Source: Devosia sp. (GTDB lineage Bacteria > Pseudomonadota > Alphaproteobacteria > Rhizobiales > Devosiaceae). Taken from it: a stretch of DNA of 64,000 bases. The stretch is taken from NCBI RefSeq assembly GCF_014860165.1, contig NZ_JACZKG010000072.1, positions 124,001 through 188,000 of the forward strand, in the 5' to 3' direction. This document shows positions 16,752 through 27,547 of the stretch, one piece after another (position 1 is the first letter of the stretch; each line of letters begins with the position of its first letter). The translations under genes were made by a program, and so were the position numbers. The notes beneath the pieces are model-generated. The model saw only the letters and a list, made by a program, of their open reading frames with translations. It made no database searches and was not told the origin of the DNA.

Positions 16752-17963
16752 ATGGAAGATTGGCAATTGAATCAAGGTCGTAGCGGCGTGTCGCGTCGTG
16801 CTGACACAGCGCCACTTTCGGCACGAAAAAATTCACAAGCCGGTTACTTACGCCTGCTGGCCGAGGCGATGATGGGGGGCGAATCCCTGCAGCGACCCGC
16901 CCTGGCCCAAAGGATCGGCCTGTCCAAGCTGGCAGTCTCGGAGCTTCTGGCAGGCCTTGAGGTCCGTGGCCTTGTGCAGGTGGAGGGCAAGCTGGGCGGT
17001 GCGCCGGGCCGCTCGCAATTGTCCTATGCGCTCAAGGCCGATGCCGCGCTGGTGCTGGGCTTCGATGTCGGCGGCACCAAGATCGCCGGTGCCATCGCCG
17101 ATCTGCGTGGACAGGTGCTTGCAGAGACAACCGAACCGACCGTGCAGTCCGGTGCGGCCGATCTTGTCGCCCAACTGGGCAGCATGGCGGACACGCTGTG
17201 TGCACAGGCGGGCGTGCCTAGATTCCGCCTGCGCGCAGGCGCTGTCGGCATCCCGGCGGCCGTCCACCCGATCACCGCCGACTTGAGCCTTGCCGGCAAT
17301 CTTCCGGGGCTGGAGGGTGGCAATCTGCGTTCGAGTCTGCGCGACGCACTGGGCGTCAACGTTCTCATCGACAACGATGTCAACCTGGCTCTTCTCGCCG
17401 AAATCGGCCAGGGCACCGACCCGCGCCGGGGAAATGCCGCCTTCATTGCCCTGGGAACCGGCATCGGCGGCGCGCTGATGATCAACGGCCACCTGTTGCG
17501 CGGTGCGCATGGTGGCGCCGGCGAGCTTGGCTATATGCCCCTGTGGCAGATCGACGGGCCGGGCGTCCCATCGCTCGAAGAAAGGGTTGGCGAGGCAGGC
17601 ATTCGTCGCGACTATGTGAGCCGGGGCGGTGACGCTGCCCATACCGTGCGCGATATCTTTGCCGCTGCAGAGCACGGCAACAAGACTGCCCGGGACGTCC
17701 TGGACGCTGCCGCCCACCACGTGGCGCGGGCCGCCCTCGCCCTCTTGGCATTGCTCGACCCCGATCTGCTCATCTTCGGCGGCAGCATCGGATCCCGCCC
17801 AGAATTCATCGAGCGCGTCGAGCGCCTGGTGTCCGCCACCTGGTTGCGACCGATCCAGGTTGTCCGCAGTCGCAGCGGCGGCAGGGCCGGCCTGCTCGGG
17901 GCGCTGGACCTAGCCCGGGGGGCCCTGCTGGAAGAGCTGTTCGGAACCCTTCCGACGCGCTGA
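16752..17963 (+). CDS. ROK-family transcriptional regulator (NagC/Mlc-like)
   Basis: A 403-residue protein with an N-terminal winged helix-turn-helix (about 25-90; QRIGLSKLAVSELLAGLEVRG) followed by a ROK sugar-kinase-like domain. The nucleotide/sugar signatures FDVGGTKIAGAIADL near 103-117 and ALGTGIGGALMINGHLLRGAHGGAGELG near 234-261 are present. The Zn-binding CxCGxxGCxE motif usual in ROK proteins is missing; the segment after GELG reads YMPLWQIDGPGVPSLEE. Divergent orientation to the ABC importer suggests it controls that operon in response to a sugar. Confidence 0.88.
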   Translation: MEDWQLNQGRSGVSRRADTAPLSARKNSQAGYLRLLAEAMMGGESLQRPALAQRIGLSKLAVSELLAGLEVRGLVQVEGKLGGAPGRSQLSYALKADAALVLGFDVGGTKIAGAIADLRGQVLAETTEPTVQSGAADLVAQLGSMADTLCAQAGVPRFRLRAGAVGIPAAVHPITADLSLAGNLPGLEGGNLRSSLRDALGVNVLIDNDVNLALLAEIGQGTDPRRGNAAFIALGTGIGGALMINGHLLRGAHGGAGELGYMPLWQIDGPGVPSLEERVGEAGIRRDYVSRGGDAAHTVRDIFAAAEHGNKTARDVLDAAAHHVARAALALLALLDPDLLIFGGSIGSRPEFIERVERLVSATWLRPIQVVRSRSGGRAGLLGALDLARGALLEELFGTLPTR

Positions 17964-19010
17964 TCAGCCGATCCGGCGCACGCTGCCACGCACGGTCAGC
18001 CGGCATCCGAGCTCGAGCCGGTGGGCCGGCGGATTGAGCGCCACGTTCACGATACGCTGTTCGAGCAGGTGCAGGGCCGCCGACCCCATATATTCGAGCG
18101 GCACGCTGACAGTCGTCAGTGCGGGCGCAGTGAACTCGCCGATCGCCACGCCGTCAAAGCCCACGATCGAAACCTCCTCGGGCATCTTCACACCGGCCCG
18201 GTCCAGCGCCGTCATCACGCCCAGCGCCAGGTTATCCGCCGCGCAGAAGATCGCCGTGATCCCCCCCATGCCGCCGTGCTGGTCGAGCCAGTCATCGATG
18301 GCCTTGGCGCCCAGTTCCGGCAGGTAGCCTTCCGCCAGATGTACGTAGGCTGTGTCGAGGGGCAGTCCATTGGCGCGGAAGGCATCCAGAAAGCCGTCGC
18401 GGCGGCGCCGAATGGTGGAGCGCCCCTCCCAGGTCAGATGCATGATCGACCGGTGCCCCTGGCCGATCAGCCAGTTGGTGGCGTAGCGCGCCCCGAAGCG
18501 ATTGCCCGGCGTCACGCTGTCGATTTGCATTTCGTGGTCTTCGCCATTCATCAGCACCGCCGGAATGCGGGAGGCGGCTATTTCATGCAGCAGGTCGGGG
18601 CGGTCCTCGTTGAGCAGCAGGATGCCATCCACCTCGGCCGAGCGCGCCACGTCAACCACATGGGAACCACCCACCGACGGCTTGTCGACCTCCAGGGGGA
18701 TCACGCGGATGGCGCGCCGCTCGCATTCACGGGTCAGTGCACTGAGCAGCGTCCAGGAATAGAGGTTGTGCTCGTTATGGGGCAGCGTATCGCTGGGCAC
18801 CGCCAACAGCACGCTGCGCAACACGGCGATGGCGGCCTTCTCCCGCCGCCGCGCCAGATAGCCCAGCGTATTGGCTGCGTTCAGGACGCGTTCGCGCACA
18901 TCCGCGGAAATGGGCGCCGTGCCATTGAGCACATGCGACACGGTCGAGACCGCCACATCGGCCGCCTCGGCAATGTCCTTGATGCCCACTTTGCGGCTCG
19001 GATCACGCAC
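17964..19010 (-). CDS. LacI-family transcriptional regulator
   Basis: A 348-residue repressor-type protein. The N-terminal LacI HTH reads VGIKDIAEAADVAVSTVSHVLNG, with hinge helix RVLNAANTLGYLARRR, followed by a periplasmic-binding-protein-like effector domain (LLLNEDRPDLLHEIA, VSIVGFDGVAIGEFTAPALTTV). The start is a GTG with an AGGA site upstream. It is transcribed in the same direction as the PHP and alpha-mannosidase genes, convergent with the ROK gene, and probably regulates the glycan genes. Two different sugar regulators in one locus is notable. Confidence 0.9.
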   Translation of the reverse strand: MRDPSRKVGIKDIAEAADVAVSTVSHVLNGTAPISADVRERVLNAANTLGYLARRREKAAIAVLRSVLLAVPSDTLPHNEHNLYSWTLLSALTRECERRAIRVIPLEVDKPSVGGSHVVDVARSAEVDGILLLNEDRPDLLHEIAASRIPAVLMNGEDHEMQIDSVTPGNRFGARYATNWLIGQGHRSIMHLTWEGRSTIRRRRDGFLDAFRANGLPLDTAYVHLAEGYLPELGAKAIDDWLDQHGGMGGITAIFCAADNLALGVMTALDRAGVKMPEEVSIVGFDGVAIGEFTAPALTTVSVPLEYMGSAALHLLEQRIVNVALNPPAHRLELGCRLTVRGSVRRIG

Positions 19011-19065
19011 GCTCTGTCCTGTCCAATGCCTGCCCGCACAGTGCGAGGCAGCGATGCCGCCTCAG

Positions 19066-20172
19066 CTAGAAATGCGGATCATAGTTGAAATAGAGCGGAT
19101 TGGACAAAGCCACCATGTTCTGGCTTTGCGCCATCGAATTGGGCACTTCCGGATAGGGCGCCTGCGGCCCTTCGATCTCCACCCGATAGTAGGACCGCTC
19201 ATCCGGTGCCGGCGTGTCCGTGAAGCGGACAGACCGGCTCGCGGCATCGGTAACCAGGCTCGCGAACTCGCCCCGGTTCTTGATCACGCGCACCCGGTAA
19301 GCGGCGCCCGGAATGCCGCCTCCGACCAGGCGCACCTCGAAGGTAACCGGGCCGCCAGTGGGCCTGGCATTGTCCCCCATCATCATGTCGAACTGCCCGC
19401 TGCCGAGATCGGCATAGAACTCGACACGGGGATTGTAGGGATTGGAGCTGACCGAGGCCCGCCCGCCCTGGAGCGCGGCGAGGATAGCCGGCTTGGTGCG
19501 GGCCGTGGCGAAAATCCAGGTCGTGGGTGTGCCGACATAGTTGGCCGAGCCCTCTATGGTCTGCGGCACGATGAGCGCGGGGTCGTTCGGGATGCCGTGA
19601 TGCGCATCGCTACCGCCGCGCGCGCCGATCATGCGGCCCGACAGCAGCTGGTCGTCCCACATGCGGACGCTTAGGACGTTCTTGGGCCAGATGCTGGTAT
19701 TCCAGATCTCGACGGAATCGGCGAGGTCCCATGAAAAGCCATAGTGGTTCTTGTGGTTGGGGTGGTTGGCGGACCAATGCACGCCCAGCTCCTGCTTGAG
19801 CCGAAGCAGGTCCCAATCCCGCGCATTGCGGGCGTCGAAGATGCGCTGATGGTCATAGGGTTCCGCCGACAGGATATTGACGTGGCCGCGCGGCGCCGTC
19901 AGTTCGGCGCCGTAGAACAGCAGCAGCCGGTCCGAGACATAATCCGGGTCGGCCCAGGTATGCTGGGCGACCGAGCCACTGACATGCACGTCATGGTCCG
20001 TTACCACGAGATAATCGAACCCCAGCCGCTCGGCAAAATCGATGATCCTTGATTGCGGATTGTTGGTGGAATCGGTGCTGTGCCGGGAATGCATGTGCCA
20101 ATCGCCCTTGAGCCACATGCCAACTGTCCGCTGGGCAAAGGGGGGCAGGGCATCCGGAATGGCGGGGATCAT
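19066..20172 (-). CDS. CehA/McbA-type PHP-domain metal-dependent phosphoesterase
   Basis: A 368-residue protein with the four PHP metal-binding motifs: GDWHMHSRHSTDS near 22-34, VVTDHDVH near 55-62, GAELTAPRG near 89-97, SANHPNHKNH near 134-143 and GGSDAHHG near 185-192. PHP proteins hydrolyse phosphoesters using a di- or trimetal centre. The C-terminal beta-sandwich-like part fits the CehA/McbA subgroup. No signal peptide is visible. It lies between the LacI regulator and the alpha-mannosidase, so a phosphorylated glycan intermediate is a conceivable substrate, not demonstrated. Confidence 0.8.
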   Translation of the reverse strand: MIPAIPDALPPFAQRTVGMWLKGDWHMHSRHSTDSTNNPQSRIIDFAERLGFDYLVVTDHDVHVSGSVAQHTWADPDYVSDRLLLFYGAELTAPRGHVNILSAEPYDHQRIFDARNARDWDLLRLKQELGVHWSANHPNHKNHYGFSWDLADSVEIWNTSIWPKNVLSVRMWDDQLLSGRMIGARGGSDAHHGIPNDPALIVPQTIEGSANYVGTPTTWIFATARTKPAILAALQGGRASVSSNPYNPRVEFYADLGSGQFDMMMGDNARPTGGPVTFEVRLVGGGIPGAAYRVRVIKNRGEFASLVTDAASRSVRFTDTPAPDERSYYRVEIEGPQAPYPEVPNSMAQSQNMVALSNPLYFNYDPHF

Positions 20173-20287
20173 GGCGTCGTCCTGGCAGTGGGTTGGAACC
20201 GGCTTCGGCGCTCAGCGAAGCGGGTCGGGATATCTGGCGCAAACGGTAGGTGAGGTCGCCCCCCGCCGCAAGCGGGAGGCCTGCCCC

Positions 20288-23200
20288 CTACCCCTCCTGG
20301 TCGATCTTGAGGGTGCGGATCTGGAACGGGCGGAATGACAGGGTCACGCTGCTATCGTCTTGCGCCAGCACTGACGTGACGGCTTCGTGCAGGTCCGTCT
20401 CGCTGATCCGCGCGGCGCGCGGCAGCGACAGGGTGACGACCCCCGCTTTGCCCTGCGTCTCCCACAGCCGCAGGATCGTTCCGGTTCCCGACTGGCAGGC
20501 CTTGACGGTCTCGATCGTCACCTGATCCGAGTTCAGCGCCACGACGGGCAGCACGTCCGGCTGGCTCTCCGCCGCTCCGGCGAGCAGTTGCAGCGGCTGG
20601 TTGAAAGCCGTCGCCGCATTGTGGACCGCCTGCAGGTCGCCATCATGCACCAGCAGTGCATAGCGGAAGCGATGCTCGCCCCGATCCGCCTCCGGCCAGG
20701 GAAAGATCGGCGACTTGATCAGCGTCAGCCGCAGCACGCTGCCCTTGGCATCATACCCATACTTGCAGTCATTCAGCGCGGCGACGCCGAAGCCGGCTTC
20801 GCTGAGGTCGACCCAGCGATGCATCGACGTCTCGAAGCGCGCGCGCTCCCATCTGGTATTGGCATGGGTGGGGCGCGAGACGTGGCCGAACTGGGTTTCG
20901 GCCCGGCTGGTATCGGTACGGATATCGAGCGGGAAGCCGACCTTGAGCAGGGTCTGGCTCTCGCGCCAATCGACAAAGCTATCGAATTCGAGCTGGCCCG
21001 AACCGGCCGCCAGCGAGACGACCTGCACGATGCGGGACTGCTCATAGGTCCATTCGAAGCGGATGGCCGCGCGGTAGGGTCCGCGCTCGACCACCTCGGC
21101 GCTGACCAAGGCATCGACCGGCCAGCTGCGATCCTCGAAATAGTCGTCGATATCCCAGGCATCGAAATCGATCGGAATATCCTGGTGCGCGACAAAGGCA
21201 TTGCCCGCCTTGCCGGGCATGATGGCTTCGCGGCCGCGGCGCTTGTCGAACAGCGACACCAGTTGCCCCTTCCGGTTGAACACGGCGCGCAGCACCGCAT
21301 TTTCCAGCAGGGTGGAGGACACCGAGAGACTCGATGGCGGCAAGGGCGCTTCGATGTCGGTCAGCGTGACGTCCAGCGTCGAGAACCCGGCAATCCCCGC
21401 GATCGGCACCGCGCAGGCCTGGGTGCCATCGGCCAATTCCAGCGCCTGCGCGGCAATGTCGATACCCCCGACGTGCGCCGCCTTGGTGCCAGCAGGCAGA
21501 TGCAGCAGACCTGACCGCGTCTGGCTGGCAGCATTGAATACGAGATGCCGGCCCTGTTCGGCCAGGGCCCCGGCCAGCCGCTGCAGCAACGCCTCCGCCT
21601 GCGCGAAGAAGCCGGCATATTCGGCGTCGCTGTCATCATAGACCGGCCCGATCGACGTGCCCGGAAGGATATCGTGGAACTGGTTGAGGAGGACCACCTC
21701 CCAGAGCTGCTCAATCTCGTCATGGGGATAGGCCACGCCCTGCTGGCGGGCCATCACAGCAAGCAGTTCCAGCCGATGCAGCATCTGTTCGGCGCGGCGA
21801 TTGTTCCGCTTGTTCTTGGCCACCGAGGTCAGCGTACCGCGATGGTATTCCAGATAGAGTTCGCCCACCCAGCGCGGGAACGCCTCCGGTTCCTGGCGCA
21901 TGCGCGCCACCAGGCGCTCGAAATAGGGCGCCATGGGCTCGTGGCGAATCTTGGGGCAGCCGGGAATGCCGCGCTCCATCCGGCGCACATTTTCCAGCAT
22001 GCCGCGGGTCGGGCCGCCGCCGCCGTCACCATGGCCATAGACCAGGAACAGCTCGTCATGCAGCCCCTGCTGGCTGAACCGCTTCCAGGTCCCCATGACG
22101 TGGCTGGGAACGAGATCGGGGCAATAGGTGGTGTTGATCCCGTCATATTCGTAGCGCTGCGTGGTCAGGAAATAGGTGGGCACCTGCGTGCCATCCAATC
22201 CCTGCCAGAAGAAGATCTCATGCGGCATGCGGTTGGTGTCGTTCCAGCTCATCTTGTGGGTGATGAAGATGTCCAGACCCGCCTGCGTCATTAGCTGCGG
22301 CAGCGCGGCAGTGTAGCCAAATGTGTCCGGCAGCCAGACGATGCGCGGCTTCACGCCGAATTTTTCCTGGTGGTAGCGGGAGCCCTTGACGATATGCCGG
22401 ACGAGGCTCTCGCCGGACGCGATCACCACATCGGGCTCGAGCCAGAGTGCGCCTTCGATCTCGAAGCGCCCTGCCTTGACCTGGCCGGACAGCCGGTCGA
22501 ACAGCTCGGGATAGTCCCTGTCCAGATAGTCCAGCAGAACGCCCTGATTATACATGAAGCGGTAATCTTCATATTCGTCCATCAGCGCGAGCGCATTGGC
22601 CATGGACCGCGCCATCTTCTGGCGGGTCTCGCGCACGCGCCACAGCCAGGCCACGTCGATATGGGTATGGCCGGTGGCGACAATCTCGGGCATGGCGTCG
22701 GCATCGGCCTCCGCATAGATCGCGTCGGCCCGCGCCCGCGCCGCCTCGAGGCTGGCGGCGAAACGTGCCGGGTCGCCCGGCCGAAAATCGATCAAGTCGA
22801 GCGCCTCGTCGATATAGCGCAGCAGCCGGGCCCGGCGGGCGTCGTCGGGCTTGAGCAGCCGGGCCACATCCAGCGGCACCTTGAGGTCGTAATAGACAAT
22901 TTCGGCCAGCCGATCGTGGATCACCAGCTCAACGCCAAAGCCGAGCTGCCGCCGGTCCTCGATCGTCCCGGCCTCGATCAGGATGTCGAAGACCTGTCCG
23001 GCCGCGGCATGGTCGGTCAACCTGAATTCGCGGTGATTGCCATCGCCGCCCTGGGCAATCCGGCCGTCGATCCGCACCAGCAGTTGCGGATCGCTGCGTC
23101 CCATCACCGAGCCGAACTGGGCGTGGATCCGGCCGAACAGGGCCTTTCCGGCAAGTGCGTCGGGCACGACGAGTTGCCCGCCAAACCAGTAATAGCCATC

Positions 23201-23383
23201 CGGCTCGCCCCAGATCAGGTCGCGATCGACCCTGGTCCAGGCAGAGCGATCCTCAACGGGCACGGTCCCGCGCTCGCCATTGCCGGCGGGACGATAGTGC
23301 AACGATGCAAAAACAGCAGATGGCGAAAAGATGCGCTCGCGCAGAACGGCGAGCAGACGATCGAGCTTGGCGAGGCGGGGCAT
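20288..23383 (-). CDS. Alpha-mannosidase, glycoside hydrolase family 38
   Basis: A 1031-residue cytosolic retaining alpha-mannosidase. Zinc ligands lie in GHTHIDVAWLWR (about H241 and D243), and the predicted nucleophile is the Asp of WLPDTFGYTAALPQ (about D353). The N-terminal beta domain (1-220), catalytic barrel (about 230-520), helical linker with EQLWEVVLLNQFHDILPGTSIGPVY (about 570-590) and the large C-terminal beta-sandwich follow the GH38 order. No signal peptide, so it would act on imported mannosides supplied by the neighbouring importer. Spacing of 115 bases to the PHP gene suggests one transcriptional unit. Confidence 0.95.
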   Translation of the reverse strand: MPRLAKLDRLLAVLRERIFSPSAVFASLHYRPAGNGERGTVPVEDRSAWTRVDRDLIWGEPDGYYWFGGQLVVPDALAGKALFGRIHAQFGSVMGRSDPQLLVRIDGRIAQGGDGNHREFRLTDHAAAGQVFDILIEAGTIEDRRQLGFGVELVIHDRLAEIVYYDLKVPLDVARLLKPDDARRARLLRYIDEALDLIDFRPGDPARFAASLEAARARADAIYAEADADAMPEIVATGHTHIDVAWLWRVRETRQKMARSMANALALMDEYEDYRFMYNQGVLLDYLDRDYPELFDRLSGQVKAGRFEIEGALWLEPDVVIASGESLVRHIVKGSRYHQEKFGVKPRIVWLPDTFGYTAALPQLMTQAGLDIFITHKMSWNDTNRMPHEIFFWQGLDGTQVPTYFLTTQRYEYDGINTTYCPDLVPSHVMGTWKRFSQQGLHDELFLVYGHGDGGGGPTRGMLENVRRMERGIPGCPKIRHEPMAPYFERLVARMRQEPEAFPRWVGELYLEYHRGTLTSVAKNKRNNRRAEQMLHRLELLAVMARQQGVAYPHDEIEQLWEVVLLNQFHDILPGTSIGPVYDDSDAEYAGFFAQAEALLQRLAGALAEQGRHLVFNAASQTRSGLLHLPAGTKAAHVGGIDIAAQALELADGTQACAVPIAGIAGFSTLDVTLTDIEAPLPPSSLSVSSTLLENAVLRAVFNRKGQLVSLFDKRRGREAIMPGKAGNAFVAHQDIPIDFDAWDIDDYFEDRSWPVDALVSAEVVERGPYRAAIRFEWTYEQSRIVQVVSLAAGSGQLEFDSFVDWRESQTLLKVGFPLDIRTDTSRAETQFGHVSRPTHANTRWERARFETSMHRWVDLSEAGFGVAALNDCKYGYDAKGSVLRLTLIKSPIFPWPEADRGEHRFRYALLVHDGDLQAVHNAATAFNQPLQLLAGAAESQPDVLPVVALNSDQVTIETVKACQSGTGTILRLWETQGKAGVVTLSLPRAARISETDLHEAVTSVLAQDDSSVTLSFRPFQIRTLKIDQEG

Positions 23384-23536
23384 GGAACATTCGCTGGTTG
23401 ATACTCTCGCCTTCTAGCCAAGATCGCGCCGCATCGCCAGACGTTCGGGCAGCGCCATGCAACCGAATCCGCAGCGAAAGCAGGCCGCGGCTTCGGATGC
23501 GACGATGAATGAATGCGGACGCATATCGAGGCTGCG

Positions 23537-26079
23537 CTAACCGTCTTCTCGCAATCGGTCTGCGGGCCTTGCAGACATGGCGGACCAGGTCGTGGCGGCC
23601 CCCGTGGCGGTCGTCACGATGACGATGCTGGCCGCCAGCAGGCTCAGTTGCAGGGGCTGAACGGCAAAGCCGATTTCGAGCAGGAAGGTGGAGGCAGCCC
23701 AGGCGCCGGCGAGTGCGATCAGGCCCGCCAGGAGCGCGGCAATGGCGCCCAGGAGGGCATATTCAACCAGAAACGCCAGGATCACGAAGGAGCGCCGGGC
23801 ACCCAGCACTTTCATGACAACCGCATCGGCCTCCCGCTGTTGGCGACCGACACTGAGTGCGCCTGCCAGCACCAGCACGCCGGCGATGACGGCCGTTCCG
23901 CTGACCAGCGCGATAGCGCTGATCAGCCCGTCGAACACCGACTGCACGCGGGCCAGCGCGTCCCCCACGGGCACGAAGGTCAATTGCGGCAGGGCTGCTA
24001 TCAGCCCCGCTTCAACGGCCGATGCCGCGCCGGGCGACGCCTTGATGGTGCCGAAATAGGATTGCGGTGCGCGCTCGATCAGGCCGGGCGAGACGATAAT
24101 GCGGAAATTGAAATCTGGGCTACGCCAGTCGATGGCGCGGAAGCTGGCAAGGGTCACCGTCAAAGGCCGCCCGGCAATCGACAGGGTAATGGTGTCACCC
24201 AGCTCAAGGTTCAGAGCGTCTCGCATTTCGGTGCTGAGGGAGGCTTGGGGCTCGCCCGCATAGTCGGTCGGCCACCAGACGCCTTCGTCGATCACCGTGC
24301 CACCTGGAACCTCGGCAGACCAGGTCAGGGCCGTATCACCTCGGAACATGTCGGCGACGTCGCGGCGAACGTCTTCGCTCGATGGCGCTGGCACGCCGTT
24401 CAGTTCGGTAATGGTTCCTCGCAGCATGGGAATGGTCGTCAGCGTATCAACCTGCGGCGTTTCGGCGACGAAGGTGTCGAGCGCTGCCCGTTCGTCGCGG
24501 TCCATATCCAGCAGCACGAAATCGGGCGCCTCGGCACTGACCTCGGTGGCGATCTGGCCATTGATGTTGGACTGGGTGGTTACGATGAGCAGAAGCAGGG
24601 ACAGCCCCATGCCCATCGAGACCAGGACGGTGGTGGTCGGCGCGCCGGGGCGGATGATCGCCGAGATTGCCTGGCGCAACAGGCGTTGACGCGGCGCCGG
24701 CGCCTTGACCAGGAAGCGCCGCAGCAGGGCCGCCGCGAGACGCAGCACAGCAAAGGCAACCAGTGTGCCGGCAAAGTAGATGGCCACCAGCCGAAGATCG
24801 CTGGCGATGAGCAGGGTCAGGCCGAACAGTGCGGCAAAGCCTGCCAGGAGCGGCGCGACAAAGCCGGGCCTGAGCAGGGCCCGCCACGCAAGACCCTCCA
24901 TCGCGCTGCTCGATCCGGCGCGGAACAGCAGGGCGGGCCGGACGGCGCGTGCCTGCAGCAATGGCACCCAGGAAAAGATCAGTGCCGTGACCAGGCCGAT
25001 GACCCCGGCGACCAGCATGGACCGGAAGTCCAGCATCGGCGGCAGATCGATGCCGATCAGGCCCGAGAGCAAGGGCAGCAGTGCCAGGGTCGCCGCTGCG
25101 ACGATCACCAGGCCAATGCCAACGGCGATGAGCGAAAGGAGAACAATCTGCACCAGGAAGTGGAACAGCACGCGGCCGCCGTTGGCGCCGAGGGAACGCA
25201 TGGTGGCAATGGCCCCCTGGCGTTCGCCGATATAGGCCGCCACGGCATTGGCCGCCCCCAGACCACCCACCACCATGGAAGAGAGGGCCACCAGCAGCAT
25301 GAAATTGCCGAACACACCGATGAAGCGCGCGATTGTTGCCGTGGCCTGGCGGGGCGAGCGGATCTGCCAGTCGCCCTCCGGGAAAGCCTCATCCAGCGCA
25401 GTGCGCGCAGCCTCGAAATCGCTATCGTCCAGCAGGACCTTGTAGCGGAACTGGCTAAGTACGCCCTCCTCGCGCAAGCCGGCCGGTGCCAGCGCCGAGC
25501 TCGAAATCAGGGCCGGCGCCCCAAGCTGGAAGCCCGCCGTCGCCTGGTCGGGCAGCGCTGCGATAATGCCGCGCAGTTCGACATCGAGGGCCCCGATGCG
25601 GACGGTCTCCCCGACTTGCGCCCCAAGACGTAGCGCCGCCTGTTGGGATAGGAGCAATCCGAAGCTTCCATTCCGCTCGGCCAGCAGGTCGGCAATGTTC
25701 CCCTCCAGCGCGCCAGCAACCAGGCTGACCTCTCCCACCAGGGGGTAGGCGTCGGTTACCGCCCGAAGCGCGAGGAACACGCTCTTGCCATTGGCCACAG
25801 CCTGCGAATTGAGCTCGACTTCCCGGCTGACCGTCCCTAGCCCGTCGAGCGCCGCGACCAGCAGGTCGCCGACATCGCTGCGCTGGGACCGCAATTCCAG
25901 GTCGCCCCCTAGGATGAGCCGGGCATCACGTTCGATCGCTGCCTCGACGCTGCTGCGCACGGCACTGACGGTGCCAATGGCGGCCACGCCCAGAGCGAGG
26001 CAGGCAATCAGGATGACGAACCGCTGGACGCTGCCGCGCAGATCGATCAGCGCCACGCGTAACCAGCCTTGCAGGCGCC

Positions 26080-26083
<4 letters not shown>
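23537..26083 (-). CDS. FtsX-like ABC transporter permease (YbbP type)
   Basis: An 848-residue membrane protein with one N-terminal helix (FVILIACLALGVAAIGTV), a large periplasmic domain, and two FtsX-type four-helix blocks (about 250-400 and 700-840), as in YbbP. The partner ATPase gene ends inside its start codon (ATGA), so the two are translationally coupled. The YbbAP class is thought to export or extract lipophilic or membrane-linked compounds; the substrate here is unknown. The divergent TesA-like gene reproduces the E. coli tesA-ybbA-ybbP arrangement. Confidence 0.88.
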
Positions 26084-26781
<698 letters not shown>

Positions 26782-26820
26782 GGGCGGGGCCGGGGATTGG
26801 TCGGAACGGAAGGGTTCGAA

Positions 26821-27474
26821 GTGCAGCACGTGAGGACAAGATGGTGGCAGCGCGCGGCTGGCGCAATGGTGCTGACCGCCGCGATGTCGGCACTGGCTCC
26901 GCCGGTTGCGGCCGAAGATATCAGGATAATGCTCTACGGCGACTCCCTGCTCGCCGGGCTGGGCCTGTCGGCCGAAGAAAGCCTCATGGGTCAATTGCAG
27001 GCGGCGATGGATGCGGAGCGGATCCAGGCGACGCTGGTCAATGCCAGCGTTTCCGGGGACACCACGGCCGATGGGTTGGCGCGGCTGGACTGGACACTGG
27101 GTGACGCCCCCGATGCGGTGATCCTGGGGCTCGGCGCCAACGATATGCTGCAGGGCTTCCCGGCAACCGATGCCCGGGCGAACCTTGACGCGATAATGGC
27201 CCGGCTTGATCAGCTCGGCGTGCCAGTATTGCTTTTGGGTATGAAGGCCAATCGCGGCCTGGGCAGCGACTATGTGGACGAGTTTGACGCCATCTATCCC
27301 GACCTGGCCCAGGAGCATGGGACCCTGCTCTATCCGTTCTTCCTTGGGGGCGTGGCGCTCGATCCTGACCTCAACCAGCGCGATCTGCTCCACCCCAACG
27401 CCGAGGGTGTCGCGGTGATCGTGGCTGGCATGATGCCGCTGGTGGAACAACTGGTCCAAAGCGTGGAGCCGTGA
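26821..27474 (+). CDS. tesA: SGNH/GDSL arylesterase or lysophospholipase (TesA-like)
   Basis: About 217 residues. The track ORF runs upstream through the ABC gene; GTG at 26821 is chosen because a GGAAGGG site lies 6 bases ahead and a signal peptide (RTRWWQRAAGAMVLTAAMSALAPPVAA) follows. SGNH blocks are intact: GDSLLAG (nucleophile Ser), SVSGDTT (Gly), LGANDMLQG (Asn) and DLLHPN (Asp-His). It is expected to be a periplasmic hydrolase of acyl esters or thioesters. Its divergent pairing with a YbbA/YbbP exporter is conserved in many proteobacteria. Confidence 0.88.
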   Translation: MQHVRTRWWQRAAGAMVLTAAMSALAPPVAAEDIRIMLYGDSLLAGLGLSAEESLMGQLQAAMDAERIQATLVNASVSGDTTADGLARLDWTLGDAPDAVILGLGANDMLQGFPATDARANLDAIMARLDQLGVPVLLLGMKANRGLGSDYVDEFDAIYPDLAQEHGTLLYPFFLGGVALDPDLNQRDLLHPNAEGVAVIVAGMMPLVEQLVQSVEP

Positions 27475-27547
27475 CGGATCACGGAAGGCCTGTCAGATAT
27501 CGGTACCATCCATGCCCAGATGCCCCTTGGCGATCGCGGTGTCGAAC

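Noticed and set aside
23513-25633. 706-residue plus-strand ORF opposite the FtsX-like permease
   Set aside because: Gln/Arg/His-rich shadow of the real coding strand, with no ribosome site or domain.
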